43,963 nt of DNA from Alphaproteobacteria bacterium (lineage in GTDB: Bacteria; Pseudomonadota; Alphaproteobacteria; Bin95), in assembly GCA_030833925.1 (NCBI GenBank), contig JAURGE010000020.1:1-43963 (forward strand), given 5' to 3'. This document shows, in pieces, positions 1 through 9,074 of this stretch; the stretch's first letter is position 1; every line of letters starts with the position of its first letter. The notes under the pieces are model-generated. The model did no database searches. It saw only the letters and a program-made list of their open reading frames with translations, and was not told the DNA's origin. A program made the position numbers and the translations under genes.

Positions 1-2420
1 CTGAGGCTGGGGGCCTTGCACCTGGATCTAGCGCTGACGCTTCTTTAGATGCCAACCAAGCTGAAGATAAAACTCAGCTTGATGCGACCGCTCCGCCTCC
101 CGAGCCAGAGCTATCTCCTGAAGAACGAGAGCTTTTAGAGCTTAAAAGAGCTGAGGAAGAGGAGCGTGAAAAGCAAGCCATTGCGCAACGTGAGGCTGCA
201 GAACGAGCTCAAGCTACTCCTCCAAGCAGACGTCCAGAAGGACGTCGTCCTGGTGGCCCTGCAGATGGGCGCCGTCCTGGTGGCCCTGCAGATGGGCGTC
301 GTCCTGGTGGTACTGCAGAAGGCCGACGAGCTGGTCCAGCGCCCGGTGGGCGCACTGGTCAGAACCGTCCGCCACCACGCAGGCCGGGGCCATCTGAACC
401 ATTGATTCCGATTGATGTTCCGCTTGAGGGCAGAGCCGCCCGGGATGAGGATCGCCGTCGCGAGCGCATCACTCCTGAAGAAGAGCGCCGTGCAACTCGT
501 CGCGGGGATCGTGGTGATGCCCGCAGGCGAACTGGAAAGCTCACAATTTCTCAAGCGCTCGACGATGAGGTTGCAGAAGAGAGAACGCGTAGTTTGGCAT
601 CTATGCGACGCGCGCGTGAACGTGAACGTCAGCAGCGTCAACAACGTTCGACAGATGAAGGCTTTGTCGTGCGAGAAGTTGTATTGCCTGAGGTTATCGT
701 TGTTAGCGAATTGGCCAATCGAATGGCCGTTCGAACAGTCGATGTTGTTAAAAAGATGATGCAGCTTGGCGTTATAGCAACTGCTAATCAGTTAATCGAT
801 GCGGATACGGCTGAGCTCGTAATAGGAGAATTCGGTCACCGCATTCGCCGTGTTTCAGAGTCTGATGTCGAGATTGGCTTAGATGCTTCTGTTGATTCGG
901 GCGCAGACTTGGTCGGACGTCCACCAGTGATAACCATCATGGGGCACGTGGACCATGGTAAAACTTCTTTGTTGGATGCGATCCGAAAAACTAAAGTAAC
1001 CGAGGGTGAAGCTGGTGGGATAACCCAGCACATCGGCGCATATCAAGTTGATGTGAATGGGGCGAAACTTACATTCCTTGATACCCCTGGACATGCGGCA
1101 TTCTCCGCAATGCGCCAGCGTGGAGCAAAAGTTACTGACATCGTTGTGTTGGTTGTTGCGGCTGATGATGGTGTTCAGCCTCAGACGGTTGAGGCTATTA
1201 ATCATGCTAAGGCCGCAGAAGCACCAATGATAGTTGCGATAAACAAAATTGATAAACCGGACGCCGATCCAAGTATCGCGAAGCAGGGGCTTCTGACGCA
1301 TGAAATTGTGGCTGAGGACTTTGGTGGTGACGTTCAGATGGTCCCAGTTTCGGCCATAACTGGACAGGGGCTTGATGATTTGCTCGAGGCCATTGCTCTG
1401 CAGGCTGAGTTGTTAGAGCTCAAGGCTAATCCAGTTCGTGAGGCACGTGGAGCTGTCATTGAAGCTCAACTTGATCGTGGCCGGGGTGCTGTTGCGACCG
1501 TGTTAGTTCAGTCTGGTACGCTCCGTCGAGGCGATGTTTTGGTTGCTGGTGCCGAATGGGGCCGGGTGCGAGCTATGCTGAACGAGCGAGGTGAGCAGGT
1601 GGACGAAGCTGGGCCATCAACACCTGTTGAAGTTCTTGGGCTTTCTGGTGTTCCTATGGCTGGTGACGAGGTTGTTGTTGTTGATAGCGATGCTAGAGCT
1701 CGTGAAGTTAGTGAGTATCGTCAAAGGATTGAGCGGGATAAGAGGACTGCTACGGCTCCACGCGGAACCATTAATGAAATGTTTGGTCGGATTGCGTCGG
1801 GCGCGAGCAAGGAATTGCCTGTTGTAGTCAAAGCTGACGTGCAAGGCAGTCTGGAAGCAATCGTCGGCTCTCTTGAAAAATTCCAAAACGACGAAGTGTC
1901 AATTCGTGTGCTCCATTCTGGGGTTGGAGCGATTAGTGAATCTGACGTAACACTGGCGTCATCCTCTGGTGGGTTCCTGGTTGGCTTTAATGTTCGTGCT
2001 GGGGCATCAGCTCGAAACCAGGCTCAGCAAGATGGTGTAGACATTCGTTATTATTCAATAATTTACGAGCTTCTGGATGACATGAAGGCAGCCGTGGAAG
2101 GTCTGCTGGCTCCTGAGCAACGTGAGAAATTCATCGGCAATGCGGAAATCCGCGAAGTGTTTAACATCACTAAAGTCGGTAAAGTTGCGGGCTGCAGAAT
2201 TATCGATGGTATCGTGAAGCGCGGCGCAGGTGTGCGTTTGCTGCGCGATAATGTGGTCATTCATCAAGGTAAACTCGGAACTTTGAAGCGCTTCAAAGAA
2301 GAAGTCCGGGAAGTTCGCGAAGGTTTTGAGTGTGGCATGGGCTTCGAAAACTATCAGGACATCAAAGAAGGCGATGTCATAGAGTGCTTCGAAGTCGAAG
2401 AAGTCGCTCGCGTGCTTTGA
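1..2420 (+). CDS. infB: translation initiation factor IF-2 (5' partial)
   Basis: GTPase that places initiator tRNA on the 30S subunit and promotes subunit joining in the cytoplasm. The reading frame is open from base 3, so the true start lies upstream; 805 residues are visible. In order: a charged low-complexity N-terminal region with RRPGG-type repeats (243-323), the IF2_N helical domain ([17 protein letters not shown]), the G domain with GHVDHGKTS (P-loop), DTPGHAAF and NKIDKPDAD, then the beta-barrel and C-terminal domains ending in [10 protein letters not shown]. It is followed 12 bp later by rbfA, the usual order. The TTG at 402 is not a start, because the same frame continues upstream without a stop and the protein would lose half of its N-terminal region. 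Confidence 0.97.
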   Translation, partial: EAGGLAPGSSADASLDANQAEDKTQLDATAPPPEPELSPEERELLELKRAEEEEREKQAIAQREAAERAQATPPSRRPEGRRPGGPADGRRPGGPADGRRPGGTAEGRRAGPAPGGRTGQNRPPPRRPGPSEPLIPIDVPLEGRAARDEDRRRERITPEEERRATRRGDRGDARRRTGKLTISQALDDEVAEERTRSLASMRRARERERQQRQQRSTDEGFVVREVVLPEVIVVSELANRMAVRTVDVVKKMMQLGVIATANQLIDADTAELVIGEFGHRIRRVSESDVEIGLDASVDSGADLVGRPPVITIMGHVDHGKTSLLDAIRKTKVTEGEAGGITQHIGAYQVDVNGAKLTFLDTPGHAAFSAMRQRGAKVTDIVVLVVAADDGVQPQTVEAINHAKAAEAPMIVAINKIDKPDADPSIAKQGLLTHEIVAEDFGGDVQMVPVSAITGQGLDDLLEAIALQAELLELKANPVREARGAVIEAQLDRGRGAVATVLVQSGTLRRGDVLVAGAEWGRVRAMLNERGEQVDEAGPSTPVEVLGLSGVPMAGDEVVVVDSDARAREVSEYRQRIERDKRTATAPRGTINEMFGRIASGASKELPVVVKADVQGSLEAIVGSLEKFQNDEVSIRVLHSGVGAISESDVTLASSSGGFLVGFNVRAGASARNQAQQDGVDIRYYSIIYELLDDMKAAVEGLLAPEQREKFIGNAEIREVFNITKVGKVAGCRIIDGIVKRGAGVRLLRDNVVIHQGKLGTLKRFKEEVREVREGFECGMGFENYQDIKEGDVIECFEVEEVARVL
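243..323 (+). repeat. three 27-bp tandem repeats inside infB
   Basis: Three head-to-tail 27-base units at 243-269, 270-296 and 297-323. The first two differ at one base; the third is diverged near its end. They are in frame with infB and encode RRPGG(P/T)A(D/E)G, so copy-number change would alter only the length of the flexible N-terminal linker of IF-2. Confidence 0.9.
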
Positions 2421-2432
2421 TCGGCGATTTCT

Positions 2433-2846
2433 ATGGCGGTGCGAACTCAATCTAGGCGCGGTGGTGCGCCTACTCAGCGTGCGCTTAGAATGGGCGAAGT
2501 CGTTCGTCATGCGCTCTCCGAAGTTATTTCGCGTGGAGACCTTCGTGATCCTGAGTTGGCAGGGCAGGTAATAACGGTGACTGAGGTGAAGCCTAGTCCC
2601 GATCTTAAATCTGCAACGGTATTCGTAACCCCGCTAGGCGGTGGGGATGCCGATGCAATCGTCAAGGCTCTGAAAAGGGCGCGCGGGTATCTCCGCGCTG
2701 AGCTTGGTCGAATGATAGAATCTAAGTTTACTCCTGACCTACGATTTGTGGCCGATAGGGCTTTTGACCAAAGCCAGCGAATATCTCTTGTCTTGCGCGA
2801 ATTGTCGGATGATGAGGACGATAAGGTTTTTATCGATGGCGCGTAG
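2433..2846 (+). CDS. rbfA: 30S ribosome-binding factor RbfA
   Basis: Small KH-fold protein that binds the 30S subunit and helps 16S rRNA 5'-end maturation and cold adaptation. It has 137 residues, normal for the family, with the conserved core (RMGEVVRHALSEVI, ITVTEVKPSPDLKSATVFV, LRAELGRMIESKFTPDLRF) and an acidic tail (LSDDEDD). The ATG lies 12 bp after infB, and the 3' end overlaps truB by 11 bp, so the three genes are probably co-transcribed and translationally coupled. Confidence 0.96.
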   Translation: MAVRTQSRRGGAPTQRALRMGEVVRHALSEVISRGDLRDPELAGQVITVTEVKPSPDLKSATVFVTPLGGGDADAIVKALKRARGYLRAELGRMIESKFTPDLRFVADRAFDQSQRISLVLRELSDDEDDKVFIDGA

Positions 2847-3771
2847 AAGACGGAAACCTGCCCCGGACGCTCCGAACGGATGGTTGGTTATAGATAAGCC
2901 ATCTGGAATGACCTCTACTGCAGTGTCTAATGTTATTAAACGCATAAGCCTTGGGGCGAAGTGTGGTCACGGTGGAACTCTTGACCCGCTGGCAACAGGT
3001 GTTCTGCCAATTGCCCTTGGTTCTGCAACCAAAACTGTTCCGTATGCAATGGACGGAAGAAAGTCGTACCGTTTCACCGTGCAGTGGGGTATCTCCACAA
3101 CAACAGATGATTCAGAAGGTGAGCCGATCGAAACCTCAGACTTAAGGCCAAGCCGAGATGATATTTTGGCGGTCTTGTCGCAATTTCGTGGCTCTATTAT
3201 GCAAACCCCTCCTCGCTACTCCGCAATCAAGGTGGAGGGTAACCGAGCTTATGATCTTGCCCGTGAAAATGAAAGTTTTGAGCTAAAGGCTCGTGAGATT
3301 CAAATCTTTAAATTTGACCTTGTCGAAATTCCCAGTGTCGATTGCGCCATCTTTGACGTTGAAAGCGGAAAGGGTGCGTATATGCGTGGCTTAGCCCGTG
3401 ACTTAGGGATGGCGTTGGGTTGTTTTGGCCATATAGCGGCTTTGCGCCGCACACGTGTTGGTCCGTTTAACCTCGACCAGGCACATGATCTCGAATACTT
3501 GACATCCCTTGGGCGCATCGACGATGTTTGCCCAGCGGTACTGCCGGTTAAGACCGCGCTGGACGACATCCCGGCGCTGGCCGTTTCCGACAGTGAAGCA
3601 GCGGACATTCGCAATGGGCGTAGTGTCCGTCTTTTACGTAAAGGCGATCTCGATAGAGTTGCTGCCCTCCCAGAGGGTTGCCAATTCCGCGTAGAGGCGC
3701 ATGGCAATCTGATAGCGATTGCGCGCATCGAAGCGAATGAGGTCAAGCCAGAGCGTGTTCTCAACTCTTAA
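2836..3771 (+). CDS. truB: tRNA pseudouridine-55 synthase TruB
   Basis: Forms pseudouridine 55 in the T-loop of tRNAs. It has 311 residues. The catalytic motif [13 protein letters not shown] carries the nucleophile Asp50; KPSGMTS near the N-terminus and [12 protein letters not shown] and RTRVGPF further on are family motifs. The open frame extends 30 codons upstream, but the ATG at 2836 gives the usual basic N-terminus (MARRRRK) and an 11-bp overlap with rbfA, so I take that start. rpsO follows 17 bp downstream. Confidence 0.95.
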   Translation: MARRRRKPAPDAPNGWLVIDKPSGMTSTAVSNVIKRISLGAKCGHGGTLDPLATGVLPIALGSATKTVPYAMDGRKSYRFTVQWGISTTTDDSEGEPIETSDLRPSRDDILAVLSQFRGSIMQTPPRYSAIKVEGNRAYDLARENESFELKAREIQIFKFDLVEIPSVDCAIFDVESGKGAYMRGLARDLGMALGCFGHIAALRRTRVGPFNLDQAHDLEYLTSLGRIDDVCPAVLPVKTALDDIPALAVSDSEAADIRNGRSVRLLRKGDLDRVAALPEGCQFRVEAHGNLIAIARIEANEVKPERVLNS

Positions 3772-3788
3772 CGAATAGGAATAGATCG

Positions 3789-4058
3789 ATGTCGATCACC
3801 AAAGAACGTACTGAAGAGTTAGTTAAGGAATATGGTAAAAGCGAAGGCGACACTGGCGCGCCAGAGGTACAGATAGCGATTCTAACTGAACGCATCCGCA
3901 ACCTTACCGATCACATGCAAGATCACAAAAAAGACCTGCATTCGCGAAGGGGCTTATTAGTGATGGTTGGTCAGCGGAGACGTCTGCTTGATTATCTTCG
4001 TCGCAAGGATGACGCTCGTTATCAGGATGTCATTCAGCGTTTAGGCCTCCGCCGCTAG
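3789..4058 (+). CDS. rpsO: 30S ribosomal protein S15
   Basis: Primary 16S rRNA-binding protein of the platform of the 30S subunit. It has 89 residues, the exact family length, with the S15 signature ([18 protein letters not shown] and [20 protein letters not shown]). An AGGA ribosome-binding site precedes the ATG. It lies between truB and pnp, the classical order; S15 and PNPase mRNAs are often processed in the spacer between them. Confidence 0.97.
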   Translation: MSITKERTEELVKEYGKSEGDTGAPEVQIAILTERIRNLTDHMQDHKKDLHSRRGLLVMVGQRRRLLDYLRRKDDARYQDVIQRLGLRR

Positions 4059-4065
4059 CTTCAGA

Positions 4066-4092
4066 AGTTGTGGGGCGATGGTCGCCCCCAAC
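4066..4092 (+). other. hairpin after rpsO
   Basis: An inverted repeat with a perfect 7-bp GC-rich core (ggggcga, 3-nt loop, tcgcccc), extended by an outer gttg/aac after one mismatch, starts just after the rpsO stop. There is no T-run, so it is more likely an attenuator or a processing or stability structure than a full terminator. Confidence 0.55.
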
Positions 4093-4148
4093 TATGCCGT
4101 GGATAGGCAAAAAAACAGAAGTGGCGCCGGGGGTGCTGCAAAAACAGC

Positions 4149-4181
4149 GGAGCACAACATGATGGCCAGGGGCCGTGCTCC
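4149..4181 (+). promoter_or_regulatory. stem-loop in the pnp 5' leader
   Basis: The 7-base arms ggagcac (4149-4155) and gtgctcc (4175-4181) are perfectly complementary. Inside them a ggcc/ggcc helix (4164-4167 with 4171-4174) closes a 3-nt loop, leaving an 8-nt bulge. The structure ends 19 bases before the pnp ATG. In E. coli the pnp leader hairpin is cut by RNase III and is the basis of PNPase autoregulation; a like role here is inference. Confidence 0.5.
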
Positions 4182-4200
4182 GTCGGAAGGATTCTGAGTT

Positions 4201-6324
4201 ATGTTTAATATTGTCCGTAAAGAGATCGATTGGGACGGCCGCAAACTTGTCCTGGAAACAGGACGTATGGCGCGACAGGCCAACGGTGCGGTGCTGGCTA
4301 CGCTTGGTGAGACGGTGGTGCTTTGCGCTGTTACGGCAGAGAGGGCTCCTCGTCCAGGATTAGATTTTTTCCCGCTAACGGTTCACTACCAAGAGAAAAC
4401 CTATGCAGCAGGACGAATTCCAGGGGGCTTTTTCAAACGCGAATCTCGGCCTTCCGAAAAAGAAACGCTAACCTCTAGGCTCATTGACCGTCCAATTCGA
4501 CCATTGTTTGCACCTGGCTTTAAATGCGAGACGCAGGTGTTGGCAACGGTCCTGTCTCACGACATGGAAAATGATCCAGACATCCTAGCGATGATCGCCG
4601 CTTCGGCCGCGCTCACAATATCAGGTGTTCCATTCATGGGCCCGATAGGCGGTGCCCGGGTTGGCGAGGTAAACGGTAACTTAGTACTGAACCCCACATT
4701 AGATCAGATGGAGGAATCCACGCTTGATCTAGTCGTTGCCGGCACTCAAGAAGGCGTGTTGATGGTTGAGTCTGAGGCTCAAGAGCTTTCGGAAGAACGG
4801 ATGCTTGAGGCCGTGATGTTCGGTCACAAAGGATTCCAGCCCGTCATTGACCTTATCATCGACTTGGCGGAGGCCGCTGCTAAAGAGGCGTGGCCTGCTC
4901 CTGAGAAACCAGAGGCTGAGGAGTCAATGCGCTCTAAGCTCGAAGGACTTGTTGGTGATGATCTAAAGTCGGCATATGCAATCGTTGCTAAACAAGACCG
5001 CCAATCTGCTGTTGGCGCAGCTAAAGAAAAGGCAATCGCCGCAATTGTGGCAGAAGAAGGTGATGAAGGTCTGGCTAAGAACGTCTTGAAAGATCTGGAA
5101 AAGGATATCGTTCGCGGTGCCATTCTAGATACCAAGTTGCGTATCGATGGTCGTGATACTGAGACTGTCCGCCCAATTGTGGCGGAGGTAGGAGTGTTGC
5201 CACGAAGCCATGGCTCAGCCTTGTTCACGAGAGGTGAAACTCAAGGCCTGATTGTCTGTACGCTTGGTACAGGGTCCGATGAACAGATTTTGGATCGACT
5301 GGAAGGTGAAACCAGAGAGCGTTTCATGCTGCATTACAATTTCCCGCCATTTTCAGTTGGCGAGACCGGCCGAATTGGTGCGCCTGGTCGTCGGGAAATT
5401 GGTCATGGCAAGCTAGCTTGGCGGGCGTTGCGTCCAATGCTGCCTAAGCATGAAGATTTTCCCTACACCATTAGGTGTGTTTCGGAAATTCTTGAGTCGA
5501 ATGGTTCATCATCAATGGCCACAGTCTGCGGCGGCAGTCTTGCCATGATGGACGCTGGTGTCCCTTTAAAGAAGCCAGTAGCAGGCATCGCTATGGGCCT
5601 TATTAAAGAAGGGGATCGGTTCGCAGTTCTCTCAGACATATTAGGTGACGAAGACCATCTCGGAGATATGGACTTTAAAGTTGCCGGTACTGCCGATGGC
5701 ATTACCAGTCTTCAGATGGACATCAAGATTACCTCAATCACCGAGGAAATCATGAAGGTCGCTTTGGCCCAAGCTAGGGATGGCCGCAAGCATATTTTAG
5801 GGGAAATGGACAAAGGACTAGGTCAAGCACGTACAGAAGTTTCTAGCCACGCCCCCCGAATTACGACCATGACAGTACCCAAAGAAAAAATTCGGGAAGT
5901 TATAGGCTCTGGCGGCAAGGTGATCCGTGAGATCGTAGAGGTCTCTGGTGCTAAAGTAGATATCGAGGATGATGGAACGATCAAAATCGCCTCGGTAGAT
6001 TCATCTGCTGCTGAAAAAGCCCGTCAAATGATTGAGGCAATAGTTGCAGAGCCTGAAGCTGGCAGGATCTATGAAGGTAAGGTGGTGAAGGTACTAGACT
6101 TCGGTGCCTTTGTGAATTTCCTGGGTCCGCGCGATGGATTGGTTCACATTTCTGAGCTAAGGCCAGAGAGAGTTCGCGCCGTCACTGATATTGTTAACGA
6201 AGGCGATATAGTGAAGGTAAAGTGTCTTGGGTTCGATGATCGTGGCAAGGTACGCTTGTCCATGAAGAATATCGATCAGGAGACTGGTGAGGAAATTATT
6301 ATTGAAGAAGCTGATGACGAATAA
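4201..6324 (+). CDS. pnp: polyribonucleotide nucleotidyltransferase (PNPase)
   Basis: Phosphorolytic 3'-to-5' exoribonuclease of mRNA decay, part of the degradosome in many bacteria. It has 707 residues, a normal length. Order: first RNase PH domain ([25 protein letters not shown]), helical domain, second RNase PH domain ([18 protein letters not shown] through [10 protein letters not shown] and the [10 protein letters not shown] metal site), KH domain with the GSGG loop ([12 protein letters not shown]), and S1 domain ([24 protein letters not shown]). A weak GGAAGG ribosome-binding site precedes the ATG. The gene is last in its block and is followed at once by a strong terminator. Confidence 0.97.
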   Translation: MFNIVRKEIDWDGRKLVLETGRMARQANGAVLATLGETVVLCAVTAERAPRPGLDFFPLTVHYQEKTYAAGRIPGGFFKRESRPSEKETLTSRLIDRPIRPLFAPGFKCETQVLATVLSHDMENDPDILAMIAASAALTISGVPFMGPIGGARVGEVNGNLVLNPTLDQMEESTLDLVVAGTQEGVLMVESEAQELSEERMLEAVMFGHKGFQPVIDLIIDLAEAAAKEAWPAPEKPEAEESMRSKLEGLVGDDLKSAYAIVAKQDRQSAVGAAKEKAIAAIVAEEGDEGLAKNVLKDLEKDIVRGAILDTKLRIDGRDTETVRPIVAEVGVLPRSHGSALFTRGETQGLIVCTLGTGSDEQILDRLEGETRERFMLHYNFPPFSVGETGRIGAPGRREIGHGKLAWRALRPMLPKHEDFPYTIRCVSEILESNGSSSMATVCGGSLAMMDAGVPLKKPVAGIAMGLIKEGDRFAVLSDILGDEDHLGDMDFKVAGTADGITSLQMDIKITSITEEIMKVALAQARDGRKHILGEMDKGLGQARTEVSSHAPRITTMTVPKEKIREVIGSGGKVIREIVEVSGAKVDIEDDGTIKIASVDSSAAEKARQMIEAIVAEPEAGRIYEGKVVKVLDFGAFVNFLGPRDGLVHISELRPERVRAVTDIVNEGDIVKVKCLGFDDRGKVRLSMKNIDQETGEEIIIEEADDE

Positions 6325-6328
6325 AAAT

Positions 6329-6366
6329 GCTAGGTCCTGGTATTAAAAACCAGGACCTAGCGTTTT
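6329..6366 (+). terminator. strong terminator after pnp
   Basis: A perfect 13-bp stem (6329-6341 with 6349-6361, gctaggtcctggt/accaggacctagc) with a 7-nt loop is followed by gtttt. An A-run just before the stem makes it a possible terminator on the minus strand as well. It begins 4 bases after the pnp stop. Confidence 0.93.
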
Positions 6367-6493
6367 AAATCGGCTAAACTGCCCAGCTGCGTCGCAGAAT
6401 GCGTTGCTGTCTTTAGGTCATTTAGCATAAAAAGCGAGGCTTTGGTTCAGTTGTCTAGCTGGGTCGTGCTACGCTTAGGAGATAGCAGCTCGC

Positions 6494-7888
6494 ATGATTG
6501 TACAGGCAAGGAAAATGTCGGGTGCTGAAGTTTTGCCACTTGTTGAAGGTGGTAAAGGAGTATCGGCGACTAACGGTGTGAGCGCGGGTGCATGGGCTAG
6601 GGCAGGTGGAATTGGAACATTCTCGGGGGTGAACGCCGATAGTTTCAGTCCCAACGGTGAGCTTATTCCGCAAACATATTATGGGCGAACTCGTAAAGAT
6701 CGCCATGAAGAACTGATTGCTCATGGCATTCGCGGAGCAATTCATCAAGCCCGGGTGGCTTGGGAGACGGCTGGGGGCAATGGCCGTATTCATATGAATG
6801 TCCTATGGGAAATGGGTGGCGCGGAGCAGGTTCTGCTGGGTGCACTTCAAGGTGCCAAGGGTCTTATTCATGGTGTCACTTGCGGTGCGGGTATGCCTTA
6901 CCGGTTAGCCGAAATCGCTGCATCTTTTGGAGTTTACTATTATCCAATTGTTTCGTCCGCTCGGGCTTTCCGGGCACTTTGGAAGCGTTCGTACCACGGT
7001 TACTCAGAATGGCTGGGCGGAGTGGTATACGAGGATCCATGGCTTGCCGGGGGACACAATGGCCTCTCTAACAGCGAAAACCCTGTCGAGCCGCAATCGC
7101 CTCGGGGAAGGGTAGCTGACCTTCGGAGAACTATGAACGAGGTTGGCCTCAGCAATGTTCCCATTGTTATGGCGGGTGGTGTCTGGCGGCTAGACGAATG
7201 GGAAGACTGGATCGAAGATCCTGACCTTGCACCGGTAGCATTCCAGTTTGGTACACGACCACTGCTTACACAGGAAAGTCCAATACCCGATGTTTGGAAA
7301 AAGAAGCTTCCAACATTGATGCCTGGTGATGTTCTCCTTCAGAGGTTCAGCCCTACCGGGTTCTACTCATCAGCAGTCAGAAACACCTTTCTTGATGCCC
7401 TTGAGGCGAGGTCTCAGCGTCAAATTGGATATTCCCTAGGGCCCGAGGGTGATCAAGTTGCTGAACTTGTAGTGGGAACACGCGGTCGAAAAATTTATGT
7501 TACGTCAGATAATAAAAAACGCGCTGAACAATGGATAGCTTCTGGCTATACCGAAGGTTTGCGAACGCCAGACTCCACTATGGTGTTTACTACACCGCAG
7601 GAAGCAAGGCAGATCCATAAAGACCAAGTAGGTTGCATGGGGTGCCTGTCTCAGTGTCGTTTTTCTAATTGGTCTCAAGGAGAGTCAGGTTCGACGGGTC
7701 GAAAGCCGGATCCAAGATCATTTTGTATTCAAAAAACGCTTCAAGCCATTGCTCATGGAGATCCGCCTGAGGATCATCTGATGTTTGCTGGCCATAATGC
7801 GTACCGGTTTGGACAGGATGATTGGTATGCAAACGGGTTTGTTCCTACTGTTAAGCAGTTAGTGGAGCGCATCGCTTCTGGTCAATGA
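6494..7888 (+). CDS. nitronate monooxygenase-like flavoprotein with C-terminal Cys cluster
   Basis: TIM-barrel FMN enzyme of the nitronate monooxygenase/2-nitropropane dioxygenase family, 464 residues. Family features: the N-terminal EGGKGVSATNG and AGGIGTFSGVN, LIHGVTCGAGMPYRL in the middle, and the phosphate-binding PIVMAGGVWRLDE and FQFGTRPLLTQE. An unusual C-terminal extension carries C381-x2-C384-x3-C388-x22-C411, which could hold an Fe-S cluster or metal. The oxidised substrate cannot be told from sequence. An AGGAG lies 12 bases before the chosen ATG; the ATG at 6515, seven codons on, is a possible alternative. irr follows 96 bp downstream on the same strand. Confidence 0.85.
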   Translation: MIVQARKMSGAEVLPLVEGGKGVSATNGVSAGAWARAGGIGTFSGVNADSFSPNGELIPQTYYGRTRKDRHEELIAHGIRGAIHQARVAWETAGGNGRIHMNVLWEMGGAEQVLLGALQGAKGLIHGVTCGAGMPYRLAEIAASFGVYYYPIVSSARAFRALWKRSYHGYSEWLGGVVYEDPWLAGGHNGLSNSENPVEPQSPRGRVADLRRTMNEVGLSNVPIVMAGGVWRLDEWEDWIEDPDLAPVAFQFGTRPLLTQESPIPDVWKKKLPTLMPGDVLLQRFSPTGFYSSAVRNTFLDALEARSQRQIGYSLGPEGDQVAELVVGTRGRKIYVTSDNKKRAEQWIASGYTEGLRTPDSTMVFTTPQEARQIHKDQVGCMGCLSQCRFSNWSQGESGSTGRKPDPRSFCIQKTLQAIAHGDPPEDHLMFAGHNAYRFGQDDWYANGFVPTVKQLVERIASGQ

Positions 7889-7984
7889 TCAATCTATTTT
7901 TTTAAAGAATAGTTTGATATCTGAATTAAGCGCGTTATCTCTATTAGCAATCGAGTTCAATTTAACAGGGAGCAACGTCTAAAA

Positions 7985-8407
7985 ATGGGGATTGAGACAG
8001 TTATCTCTGACGAAGTCCTCGAACAACGAATTCGCGTTGCAGGATTAAAACCAACTCGTCAGAGATTGGGTCTGGGTAGGTTATTGTTCAATGGGATTAG
8101 CCGTCACGTAACAGCCGATGAACTTTTTGGCGAGGCTGTCAATACTGGCGTCCCGGTATCTCTAGCAACGGTTTATAATACCCTTCGCCAGTTTGTTGAC
8201 GCAGGTCTCCTTCGAGAAGTGCTTGCTGGTCCTGGTCGTTCATATTTTGATACAGATATCAGCCATCACCATCATTTCTACCATGTTGATGAAAACCGCT
8301 TAGAGGATTTGCCAATCGGGGTTGTATCGGTGGAAAGTCTGCCACAACCTCCTACCGGCTCCGAGATAGAGAGGGTTGACGTGGTAATCCGGTTAAGACG
8401 GCAGTAG
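7985..8407 (+). CDS. irr: Irr-type iron-responsive regulator (Fur family)
   Basis: Fur-superfamily repressor/activator that in alphaproteobacteria senses iron through haem availability. It has 140 residues. The winged helix shows LKPTRQRLGLGRLL and the recognition helix LATVYNTLRQFVDAGLLRE; the signature is SHHHHFYHVDENRLEDLP, where the HHH stretch is the haem-binding motif typical of Irr. It lacks every cysteine, so it has neither the N-terminal haem regulatory Cys-Pro motif of Bradyrhizobium Irr nor the zinc cysteines of Fur or PerR. An ICE-like operator lies just downstream, before the rubrerythrin gene, making that gene a likely target. Zur, Mur and PerR are less likely because of the HHHH motif. 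Confidence 0.9.
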   Translation: MGIETVISDEVLEQRIRVAGLKPTRQRLGLGRLLFNGISRHVTADELFGEAVNTGVPVSLATVYNTLRQFVDAGLLREVLAGPGRSYFDTDISHHHHFYHVDENRLEDLPIGVVSVESLPQPPTGSEIERVDVVIRLRRQ

Positions 8408-8442
8408 AAACAGCATTAGCCCACAGTTCTAAATTTTTTTAA

Positions 8443-8459
8443 TTTAGAATAGTTCTAAT
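8443..8459 (+). promoter_or_regulatory. Irr-binding (ICE) box
   Basis: tttagaa-tag-ttctaat is a 7-3-7 inverted repeat with one outer mismatch and matches the TTTAGAA-N3-TTCTAAA-like ICE motif known for Irr. A further half-site ttctaaa lies at 8428-8434. The box sits 36 bases after the irr stop and directly upstream of a TTGACT element, as an Irr operator for the rubrerythrin gene would. Confidence 0.75.
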
Positions 8460-8462
8460 CCA

Positions 8463-8492
8463 TTGACTTCGTGCTAATTGCCTCCACATTAG
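8463..8492 (+). promoter_or_regulatory. possible rubrerythrin promoter
   Basis: TTGACT (8463-8468) is a good -35; the best -10 at normal spacing is CATTAG (8487-8492, 18-bp spacer), a poor match. The ICE box abuts the -35. This is a tentative call from position and the -35 only. Confidence 0.3.
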
Positions 8493-8500
8493 ATCATGTA

Positions 8501-8543
8501 GACCAGCAATAGTGTTGGTCCCTCTGCAACCATTTGCAGAGGG
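8501..8543 (+). promoter_or_regulatory. two tandem hairpins in the rubrerythrin leader
   Basis: Hairpin 1 pairs gaccagca (8501-8508) with tgttggtc (8513-8520) around a 4-nt loop, including one G-U pair. Hairpin 2 pairs ccctctgcaa (8520-8529) with ttgcagaggg (8534-8543) around a 4-nt loop: ten perfect pairs. The two share base 8520, so they are back to back or compete at the junction. No T-run follows. They end 31 bases before the rubrerythrin ATG. Confidence 0.7.
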
Positions 8544-8574
8544 CTAAATTCAAATTTGTGTGAGGGAGATTTCA

Positions 8575-8991
8575 ATGTCGCTAAAGGGTAGCAAGACAGA
8601 AGATAATCTAAAGGAAGCTTTCGCCGGTGAAAGCCAGGCTAACCGTCGGTATCTATATTTCGCTCAAAAGGCCGACATCGAAGGTTATAACGACGTAGCT
8701 GCAGTTTTCCGTTCTACAGCTGAAGGTGAAACAGGCCATGCTCATGGTCATCTTGAGTATCTCGAAGAGGTTGGCGATCCTGCAACTGGCCTCGCGATTG
8801 GTGCGACCGCAGACAACCTCAAAGCTGCTGTTGCTGGCGAGACACATGAGTATACCGACATGTACCCGGGTATGGCTCGTACAGCTCGCGAAGAAGGCTT
8901 TGACGAAATTGCGGATTGGTTTGAGACGCTCGCAAAGGCTGAGCGCAGCCATGCTGGTCGTTTCCAGAAGGCATTAGACGATATCGGCTAA
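8575..8991 (+). CDS. rubrerythrin-type diiron protein without rubredoxin domain
   Basis: Ferritin-like diiron protein, probably a cytoplasmic peroxide reductase. It has 138 residues. The ligand set of rubrerythrins is complete: Glu19 (AGESQAN), Glu52 and His55 (EGETGH), Glu89 and Glu92 (GETHEY), Glu123 and His126 (AERSH). The C-terminal rubredoxin domain (two CxxC knuckles) is absent and the protein has no cysteine, so it needs an external electron donor. GAGGGAGA at 8562-8569 fixes the ATG at 8575, rather than the in-frame GTG at 8560. It lies downstream of irr and an ICE box and upstream of an Fe-S protein gene, with a terminator in between. Confidence 0.92.
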   Translation: MSLKGSKTEDNLKEAFAGESQANRRYLYFAQKADIEGYNDVAAVFRSTAEGETGHAHGHLEYLEEVGDPATGLAIGATADNLKAAVAGETHEYTDMYPGMARTAREEGFDEIADWFETLAKAERSHAGRFQKALDDIG

Positions 8992-9008
8992 TTAATAGCC
9001 CAAGAAGC

Positions 9009-9045
9009 TCGGGGGCGTTCAATAAGGGCGCCCCCGATTTTTTTT
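9009..9045 (+). terminator. terminator after rubrerythrin gene
   Basis: A 9-bp GC-rich stem (9009-9017 with 9029-9037) and an 11-nt loop are followed by eight T residues (9038-9045). It should end most transcripts of the rubrerythrin gene before the Fe-S gene that follows. Confidence 0.92.
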
Positions 9046-9074
9046 ACCTGTGAAATGTTTTGGGAAACTCACCA

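Noticed and set aside
243-323. Repeats as a CRISPR array
   Set aside because: The 27-base units are directly adjacent without spacers and are in frame within infB.
135-644. Minus-strand and other-frame ORFs in the infB repeat region
   Set aside because: They come from the low-complexity repeats read in the wrong frame or strand and lack any family signature.
402-2420. infB starting at the TTG at 402
   Set aside because: The frame is open without a stop up to the window edge and encodes a typical IF-2 N-terminal region.
7903-7919. Second ICE-like box before irr
   Set aside because: It shares agaatagtt with the real box, but the outer positions of the inverted repeat do not match.
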